In this document: positions 58,988-64,000 of the stretch, piece by piece
Layout: each line of letters opens with the position of its first letter
Numbering within the stretch: the stretch's first letter is position 1
NCBI RefSeq assembly: GCF_016734905.1
Contig: NZ_JAERPO010000002.1
Coordinates: forward strand, 639,524 to 703,523
DNA from: Sphingopyxis jiangsuensis
GTDB taxonomy: Bacteria; Pseudomonadota; Alphaproteobacteria; Sphingomonadales; Sphingomonadaceae
Direction of reading: 5' to 3'
DNA: 64,000 bases
Made by a program: the position numbers and the translations under genes
The notes under the pieces: generated by a model
Database searches by the model: none
Told to the model about the DNA's origin: nothing
Seen by the model: only the letters and a program-made list of their open reading frames with translations

Positions 58988-60490
58988 ATGAGTGCATTCG
59001 GACGCCGTCCCGGAACCGCTGGCCGCCCCGCCTTTGGCGTGGCCAAGCCGATGCAGGGTGGCCCGGGATCGTCGGGCGGCTCGCAATTTCCTGCCATCGA
59101 CACCGCCGCAGCGACCGAATCCGCCCCGCTGCCCGACCCGTCGGGGCTGGCGCCCGAGCTGGAGGCGATGGACCGGCTCAACCAGCGCTCGACTGCCGAG
59201 GCGATGGAACCCGAAAAGCTGCAGGGATTCGAAGCGAGCGTCCACAAGATCAAGGAACAGGTGCTCCCGCGCTTGCTCGAACGCGTCGATCCCGAAGCCG
59301 CGGCGACGCTGAGCAAGGACGAGCTGACCGAGGAATTCCGCCCGATCATCCTCGAAGTGCTTGCCGAACTGCGCATCACCTTGAACCGCCGCGAGCAATT
59401 CGCGCTCGAAAAGGTACTCGTCGACGAACTGCTCGGCTTCGGTCCGCTCGAGGAGCTTCTCGCCGACCCCGAAATCTCCGACATCATGGTCAACGGCCCG
59501 TACCAGACCTATGTCGAGCGCAAGGGCCAGCTCGTCATCGCGCCGATCCAGTTCCGCGACGAACAGCATCTGTTCCAGATCGCGCAACGCATCTGCAACC
59601 AGGTCGGCCGCCGCGTCGACCAGACGACGCCGCTCGCCGACGCCCGTCTCAAGGACGGCAGCCGCGTCAACGTCATCGTCCCGCCGCTGTCCTTGCGCGG
59701 CACCGCCATCTCGATTCGTAAATTTTCGGCGAAACCGATCACGCTCGACATGCTCTGCCAATGGGGCGCGATGAGCCAGAAGATGTGCACCGCACTCAAG
59801 ATCGCGGGAGCCAGCCGTTTCAACATCGTCATTTCGGGCGGCACCGGTTCGGGTAAGACGACGATGCTCAATGCGCTGTCGAAGATGATCGACCCCGGCG
59901 AGCGCGTGCTGACAATCGAGGACGCCGCCGAGCTTCGCCTGCAACAGCCGCACTGGCTGCCGCTCGAAACGCGTCCCGCGAACCTCGAGGGCAATGGCGC
60001 GATCCACATGGGCGACCTTGTGAAGAACGCGCTGCGTATGCGTCCCGACCGCATCATCATGGGCGAGGTTCGCGGCGCCGAATGTTTCGACCTGCTCGCC
60101 GCGATGAATACGGGTCACGACGGCTCGATGTGTACGCTCCACTCGAACAGCCCGCGCGAATGCCTCGGCCGTATGGAAAATATGGTGCTGATGGGCGACA
60201 TCAAGATCCCGAAGGAAGCCATTTCGAAACAGATCGCCGACTCGGTCGACCTGATCGTCCAGATCAAGCGCCTGCGCGATGGCTCGCGCCGCGTCACCAA
60301 TGTGACAGAGGTGATCGGGATGGAAGGCGACGTCATCGTCACCCAGGAACTCTTCAAGTTCGAATATCAGGACGAGGACAAGGACGGCAAGATCATGGGC
60401 GAATATCGCTCGATGGGGCTGCGTCCCTACACGCTGGAAAAGGCGCGCCAGTTCGGCTTCGACCAGCCCTATCTCGAGGCCTGCCTCTAA
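58988..60490 (+). CDS. cpaF: CpaF-family secretion/pilus ATPase
   Basis: Hexameric ATPase that powers Flp/Tad pilus assembly. The 500-residue product has the disordered N-terminus (residues ~1-80), the N-terminal domain (KVLVDELLGFGPLEELLADP), Walker A GGTGSGKTT (~residues 284-292), the Asp box RVLTIEDAAELRLQ, Walker B RIIMGEVRGAE and the HSNSPRECLGRME block. AGGA lies before the ATG at 58988. No other cpa or tad gene is visible in the window, so here it is an orphan locus. Confidence 0.93.
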   Translation: MSAFGRRPGTAGRPAFGVAKPMQGGPGSSGGSQFPAIDTAAATESAPLPDPSGLAPELEAMDRLNQRSTAEAMEPEKLQGFEASVHKIKEQVLPRLLERVDPEAAATLSKDELTEEFRPIILEVLAELRITLNRREQFALEKVLVDELLGFGPLEELLADPEISDIMVNGPYQTYVERKGQLVIAPIQFRDEQHLFQIAQRICNQVGRRVDQTTPLADARLKDGSRVNVIVPPLSLRGTAISIRKFSAKPITLDMLCQWGAMSQKMCTALKIAGASRFNIVISGGTGSGKTTMLNALSKMIDPGERVLTIEDAAELRLQQPHWLPLETRPANLEGNGAIHMGDLVKNALRMRPDRIIMGEVRGAECFDLLAAMNTGHDGSMCTLHSNSPRECLGRMENMVLMGDIKIPKEAISKQIADSVDLIVQIKRLRDGSRRVTNVTEVIGMEGDVIVTQELFKFEYQDEDKDGKIMGEYRSMGLRPYTLEKARQFGFDQPYLEACL

Positions 60491-60503
60491 GCCTTTCGGC
60501 CTT

Positions 60504-61268
60504 TCACCCGAACAGCCCGCCAGCGTCGGCGTCGATGGTGATGTCGAGCGTTACGTGGCGCGGCCGCGTGATCGCGAACAGCACAGCCTCGACGACATCG
60601 CGCGTCGTCGCGCGCGCACCTTTCGTACGATGTGGCGCCGCGTCCCATTCGGTCGCGCCCGGCGTCGCGTCGTCAAGCCAGGGTGGGTGGACGATGATCG
60701 AGCGGACAGACGTTCCGCGCAATTGCTGCCGCAACCCTTCGGCGACCGCCGCCTGCCCGCGTTTCGCCGCGTAGAAGGGGAGCGCGGCGTTGTGCAGCGG
60801 CGCGTTGGGAAGGCCGCTGACCGATCCGATGGTCACGACATCGGCGCCCTCCGACCGGAGCAGCAATGGCATCAGCCGCTGGGTGAACAGCAATGTCCCC
60901 GCGATCGCCGAATTGACCGTCGCGAACACCGCGTCGGCTGTCAGCGGTGTGGCCGCAGATTCGAGCCACATCGCGCCATTGTTGACGAGAAGATCGACCG
61001 GCCGCCCCATGGCCGCAACGGTCTCTGCCGCGCGGTCGACGCTCGCTCCCTCCGCCAGATCGAGTTCGACGATCGGCGCCTCGATACCCGTCCGTTCGCG
61101 GATCGTCGCGCGCATCGCGGCGAGCGTTTCCGCGCTTCGGCCGCACAGAACCGGCGTCATTCCGCGCGCCGAAAGTTCGATCGCCAGCGTCGCGCCCAGC
61201 CCGCGCCCCGCACCGGTGATGACAGCAACGCGCCCCGCGAGCGCTTCCGGCCGGTCGAGCGGCGTCAT
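60504..61268 (-). CDS. Short-chain dehydrogenase/reductase-like protein
   Basis: Rossmann-fold NAD(P) protein. The 254-residue product has the cofactor motif TGAGRGLGA (~residues 19-27), NNGAMW, and VTIGSVSG with the catalytic Ser. The YxxxK site reads FYAAK: aligned by the Lys, Phe stands where the catalytic Tyr should be, with a Tyr one residue later. This may reduce or change activity. Its ATG overlaps the stop of the small membrane protein gene by 4 bp. Substrate unknown. Confidence 0.85.
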   Translation of the reverse strand: MTPLDRPEALAGRVAVITGAGRGLGATLAIELSARGMTPVLCGRSAETLAAMRATIRERTGIEAPIVELDLAEGASVDRAAETVAAMGRPVDLLVNNGAMWLESAATPLTADAVFATVNSAIAGTLLFTQRLMPLLLRSEGADVVTIGSVSGLPNAPLHNAALPFYAAKRGQAAVAEGLRQQLRGTSVRSIIVHPPWLDDATPGATEWDAAPHRTKGARATTRDVVEAVLFAITRPRHVTLDITIDADAGGLFG

Positions 61269-61459
61269 TGCATTCCGCCATGAAACCAGAGGGCTATCGC
61301 GAAAATGGCAACTCCAGCCGAGCCGAGCGCAATGCCGCGCCACGGCATGAAACCGACGCTGTCGACGTCGCGCCGGTTGCGTCGCCGCCAGTCGGCGAGT
61401 TCGGCGACGCCGAACAGCACCGCGGCGCCCATGCCTATCGTCAGCATCGACACTTGCAT
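61265..61459 (-). CDS. Small membrane protein, two helices
   Basis: The 64-residue product, MQVSMLTIGMGAAVLFGVAE and onwards, has membrane helices at ~3-19 and ~44-60 (IALGSAGVAIFAIALWF), with a basic loop (DWRRRNRRD) between. AAGGGA lies ~10 bases before the ATG at 61457-61459. The frame is open far upstream but is Arg-rich and not protein-like. It overlaps the SDR start (ATGA), so the two are coupled. It diverges from the methyltransferase gene. Unknown function. Confidence 0.6.
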   Translation of the reverse strand: MQVSMLTIGMGAAVLFGVAELADWRRRNRRDVDSVGFMPWRGIALGSAGVAIFAIALWFHGGMQ

Positions 61460-61515
61460 TGACGCGCGTCCCTTCCCAAACAGGGGGCCGTCCCCCCAAC
61501 GAAAGAGGTGCCGAT

Positions 61516-62352
61516 ATGCGTAGTTTCCGCCCCGTTGCAATAGCCGCCCTGCTGACCGCCGCGGTCGCCGCCTGCGGCGCGCCGACGCACGACGCGACCG
61601 CCAACGAACATAGTGCCAAGCCCGGCGACGCCATCGCCGCCGCCGTCGCCGCCCCGACGCGCAGCGCCGACAACGTCGCGCGCGACACATATCGCCACCC
61701 CGCCGAAACGCTCGCCTTCTTTGGCGTGAAGCCCGGCGACACGGTCGTCGAGCTGTGGCCCGGCGGCGGTTGGTACACCGAAATCCTTGCCCCGCTGACC
61801 AAAGCGGGTGGCGGCACCCTTTATGTCGCGGCGCCGTGGGAGCGCGGGCTCAATCGCATCAAGGAGAAGCAGGCGGCCGATGCGGACACCTATGGCGCAT
61901 TGCAACTCGCCGAGTTTCCCCACGCGGGCGCCAATCCCAAGGTTCCCGACGGCAGCGCTGACGTCGTGCTGACGTTCCGCAACGTCCACAACTGGCGCTT
62001 TGGCGGCACCGACAATACCGCCAACGCCTTCAAGCAGATCTTTGCGATGCTCAAGCCCGGCGGCGTCCTCGGTGTCGTCGACCACCGCCTGCCCGAAGAC
62101 ATGGACTCGGCGCTCGAGGAAAAGAGCGGCTATATGAAGCGCTCGTCGGTCGTCGCCTTCGCCGAGGCAGCGGGCTTCAAGCTCGCCGGCGAAAGCGACA
62201 TCAACGCCAATCCCAAGGACACGCACGATTATGAAAAGGGCGTGTGGACCCTGCCGCCGAACCTTCGCGAAGGCGAAACTGATCGCGACAAATATCTGGC
62301 AATCGGCGAATCGGATCGCATGACGCTGAAATTCGTGAAGCCGGCAAGCTGA
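61516..62352 (+). CDS. Methyltransferase-like lipoprotein (COG4798-type)
   Basis: Predicted exported protein with a class I methyltransferase fold. The 278-residue product has a lipobox (AAVAACG, Cys near 20), then the SAM-binding motif VVELWPGGGWYTEILAP near 75-91, the LTFRNVHNW motif and GVLGVVDHR. Exported SAM-dependent folds are puzzling, since SAM is cytosolic, so the catalytic role is doubtful. AGAGG precedes the ATG at 61516. The aat frame starts just after its stop. Confidence 0.82.
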   Translation: MRSFRPVAIAALLTAAVAACGAPTHDATANEHSAKPGDAIAAAVAAPTRSADNVARDTYRHPAETLAFFGVKPGDTVVELWPGGGWYTEILAPLTKAGGGTLYVAAPWERGLNRIKEKQAADADTYGALQLAEFPHAGANPKVPDGSADVVLTFRNVHNWRFGGTDNTANAFKQIFAMLKPGGVLGVVDHRLPEDMDSALEEKSGYMKRSSVVAFAEAAGFKLAGESDINANPKDTHDYEKGVWTLPPNLREGETDRDKYLAIGESDRMTLKFVKPAS

Positions 62353-62384
62353 CGAGGCCGATCGACACGCTCGACCCTGCGCTG

Positions 62385-63122
62385 TTGCTCAGCGCCTATG
62401 CGCAGGGACTTTTCCCGATGGCCGACGGGGCGGACGACCCGTCGGTCCATTGGGTCGAGCCGCGGCTGCGCGCGATCCTTCCGCTCGACGGCTTCCGCCT
62501 GTCGCGCAGCCTGAAGAGGGCCATCGTCGGCGAACGCTTCCGCGTTACGACCGACACCGAATTCTCGCGCATGGTCACGCTCTGCGCCGAGCCTGCGCCC
62601 GACCGGCCGACGACGTGGATAAACCCGCTGATCGAGGCGAGTTACGAACGCCTGTTCCGCATCGGCCACGCGCACAGCGTCGAATGCTGGCAGGGGGACG
62701 AGCTGGTCGGGGGCCTCTACGGCGTGACGCTCGGCCGCGCCTTTTTCGGCGAATCGATGGTCAGCCGCGCGCGCGACGCCTCGAAAGTCGCGCTCGCGCA
62801 CCTCGTCGCACGGCTGCGCGCGGGCGGCTGGCGCCTGCTCGACTGCCAGTTCATCACCCCGCATCTCGCAAGCCTCGGCGCGATCGAAATCACGCAGGAC
62901 GATTATCTCGCGCGGCTCTATTCGGCGCTGTCGGAGGGGACGGGCGCGGCCTTGGGCGCGGGCGGCGGAGCAGCGGGAGTTGTGCCTTCGCCGCCATTTT
63001 CGGCCGGCGACTGGGGCGCGCTCGACGCCTTGGGCGCTTCCGGGGCCGATTTGGTCGCCGGACGCGCGACCGGCTCGCCGCCCGGATATGTCATCGCGCA
63101 GCTTTTGACGAAGACGTCATAG
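62385..63122 (+). CDS. aat: Leucyl/phenylalanyl-tRNA--protein transferase
   Basis: Adds Leu or Phe to the N-terminal Arg/Lys of proteins for the N-end rule. The 245-residue product has AYAQGLFPM, GLYGVTLGRAFFGESM, LLDCQFITPHLASLG, and the family-like end VIAQLLTKTS. Start uncertain: a TTG at 62385 is used, but the sequence just before (TLDPALLL, 62364-62387) also looks homologous, so translation may begin at a CTG at 62349. The last 205 bp run antisense to the DUF2155 gene. The region after ~185 is longer and more Gly/Ala-rich than in most homologues. Confidence 0.88.
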   Translation: MLSAYAQGLFPMADGADDPSVHWVEPRLRAILPLDGFRLSRSLKRAIVGERFRVTTDTEFSRMVTLCAEPAPDRPTTWINPLIEASYERLFRIGHAHSVECWQGDELVGGLYGVTLGRAFFGESMVSRARDASKVALAHLVARLRAGGWRLLDCQFITPHLASLGAIEITQDDYLARLYSALSEGTGAALGAGGGAAGVVPSPPFSAGDWGALDALGASGADLVAGRATGSPPGYVIAQLLTKTS

Positions 63123-63559
63123 ATGGGATGCTCGATCACATTGCGGTCGGGCCGTTCGCGGAACAGCCAGCCCGAAAAGACGCGATACCATTTGTCGTCG
63201 CGCTGTTCCTGCACGCTCAGCTGAACGAAAGCGCCGGTTTCGGGCGGGTCTTCCCACGGCGCCGTCGTCTCGCACGCGCGCAGCCGCACGATCGCGCGAC
63301 CGACGCGCGCGATCTCGCCGGGTTTCATCTCCAGCTCTTCGACCAGTCCGTTGCGTTTGTTGAGCAGGCCGAGCACCGCGACGCGCTGCTCCATCGGCGT
63401 CGCACCCTCGATGCCGCCGACTTGCTCCGGCACAGTCCCGGCCTTGCTGATCTGGGCCGTCTGTTCGCCCGCGCGTTCGCCGTTGCCGGACTTCTCGCAA
63501 CCCGCAAGCGCGGCGGCGGCGAGCAGCGCAACAAGCGCGGTCCGGCCGGTCTGCGGCAT
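62918..63559 (-). CDS. DUF2155-domain protein with overprinted Ala/Pro-rich tail
   Basis: Alphaproteobacterial exported protein of unknown function. The 213-residue product has a lipobox (AAALAGC, Cys near 21), the DUF2155 core (ATPMEQRVAVLGLLNKRNG, WYRVFSGWLFRERPDRNVI) up to HPIYDVFVKSC near residue 150, and then a ~60-residue Ala/Pro/Ser tail. The tail is the part that lies antisense to the end of aat. Start: ATG at 63557-63559 with GAGG upstream; a GTG at 63571 overlaps the next gene's stop. Confidence 0.85.
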   Translation of the reverse strand: MPQTGRTALVALLAAAALAGCEKSGNGERAGEQTAQISKAGTVPEQVGGIEGATPMEQRVAVLGLLNKRNGLVEELEMKPGEIARVGRAIVRLRACETTAPWEDPPETGAFVQLSVQEQRDDKWYRVFSGWLFRERPDRNVIEHPIYDVFVKSCAMTYPGGEPVARPATKSAPEAPKASSAPQSPAENGGEGTTPAAPPPAPKAAPVPSDSAE

Positions 63560-63567
63560 GCCCGACC

Positions 63568-63954
63568 TCACTCGGCGCCGGGCCGCCAGGCCTCGTAGTC
63601 GCCGGTCGCCGCCGCGCGGCGGCCGCCGCGTTCGAGCGCCCCGGCGGGGCGATAGGCGCCAAGACTGCCCGTAAGATTCGCCGTCGGCTCCTTTTCCCAG
63701 CCGCGCGGCGCGGGCAGAATGTCGGCGGGCAGTTCATCGAAGGTGCCGTGCAGCCAGCCGTGCCATTCGGGCGGCACGCGGCTCGCGTCGTTCGACCCCT
63801 TGTAGATTACCCAGCGCCGGTTTCCCTTGCGCGCGCGGAAATAGCGGTTGCCGAGGCTGTCCTCGCCGACCTGCTCGCCGTTTTTCCAGCTGTTCAGCAG
63901 CGTGCCGACGGTTGCGCCGTCCCACCAGGTGAAAATCTTGCCGAGGATGCTCAT
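63568..63954 (-). CDS. NADH:ubiquinone oxidoreductase 17.2-kDa subunit family (NDUFA12-like)
   Basis: Homologue of the complex I accessory subunit NDUFA12/B17.2, a mark of alphaproteobacteria and mitochondria. The 128-residue product starts MSILGKIFTWWDGATVGTLL and carries the family motifs EDSLGNRYF, RRWVIYKG and PPEWHGWLH. The acidic/Gly-rich C-terminus is variable. ATG at 63952-63954. It is upstream of DUF2155 on the same strand. The remaining 46 bases to the window edge show nothing identifiable. Confidence 0.93.
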   Translation of the reverse strand: MSILGKIFTWWDGATVGTLLNSWKNGEQVGEDSLGNRYFRARKGNRRWVIYKGSNDASRVPPEWHGWLHGTFDELPADILPAPRGWEKEPTANLTGSLGAYRPAGALERGGRRAAATGDYEAWRPGAE

Positions 63955-64000
63955 GGCGCTGGCGTTTACAGGCAAGCCGCGCCGCTTCGCAAGCGGAGTT

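Overview
The window is GC-rich chromosomal DNA of an alphaproteobacterium. Gene content and protein style point to the Sphingomonadaceae, most like Sphingopyxis: a psp operon with pspF, a chvG/chvI-hprK-rapZ-PTS block beside pckA, an NDUFA12-like complex I protein, a PspC of sphingomonad type, many TonB/lipoprotein genes and dispersed CG-rich palindromic repeats. The genus is an inference. I see no rRNA, tRNA, CRISPR, insertion sequence or prophage; this is a largely housekeeping region with short repeats in several gaps.

Layout. 1-5.7 kb: hemB (cut by the edge), an M23 peptidase, a Suv3-like helicase and an S4 RNA-binding protein. 5.9-11.4 kb: ferredoxin fdxA, clpP, clpX and a TonB receptor. 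11.5-16.3 kb: sufE, then a phage-shock system. There pspF faces a sigma-54 promoter driving a 56-residue leader protein, pspA, pspB, pspC and a tandem array of five more one-helix, coiled-coil proteins that resemble PspB. A terminator-like hairpin lies between the leader gene and pspA. 16.3-21.2 kb: a lipoprotein, rplU-rpmA, an acetyltransferase, a DUF885 protein and an uncharacterised gene. 21.2-28.4 kb: pckA diverges from chvI-chvG-hprK-rapZ-EIIA(Man)-HPr and an RNA methyltransferase, a carbon/envelope signalling block. 28.5-37.4 kb: META lipoprotein, rmuC, small secreted proteins, a PCu(A)C copper chaperone, dnaK-dnaJ, a metallo-beta-lactamase-fold protein and a glyoxalase-fold protein. 37.4-43.1 kb: a patatin-like protein and a siderophore receptor with its PepSY partner. 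43.4-53 kb: priA, a secreted metallopeptidase-like TPR protein, a PEP mutase-like enzyme, ada, DUF1203, a membrane trypsin-like protease, two hydrolases and a gutted P-loop kinase gene. 53.1-58.1 kb: the F1 part of ATP synthase (atpHAGDC), interrupted by repeats. 58.3-64 kb: DUF6265, an orphan cpaF, an SDR, a methyltransferase-like lipoprotein, aat, DUF2155 and the NDUFA12-like gene.

The best candidate for an undescribed system is the enlarged psp operon. Its array proteins share a common C-terminal motif (ERIxVLERIxT, then EIxxLR) with each other and more loosely with PspB and PspC, suggesting a family of interacting envelope-stress sensors. Other notable points are the internal psp attenuator, the perfect pckA-side palindrome, the 205-bp antiparallel coding overlap of aat and DUF2155, and near-identical Ala/Lys tails on ribosomal protein L21 and AtpD. 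All functions are read from sequence patterns and recalled family knowledge; no search was run.
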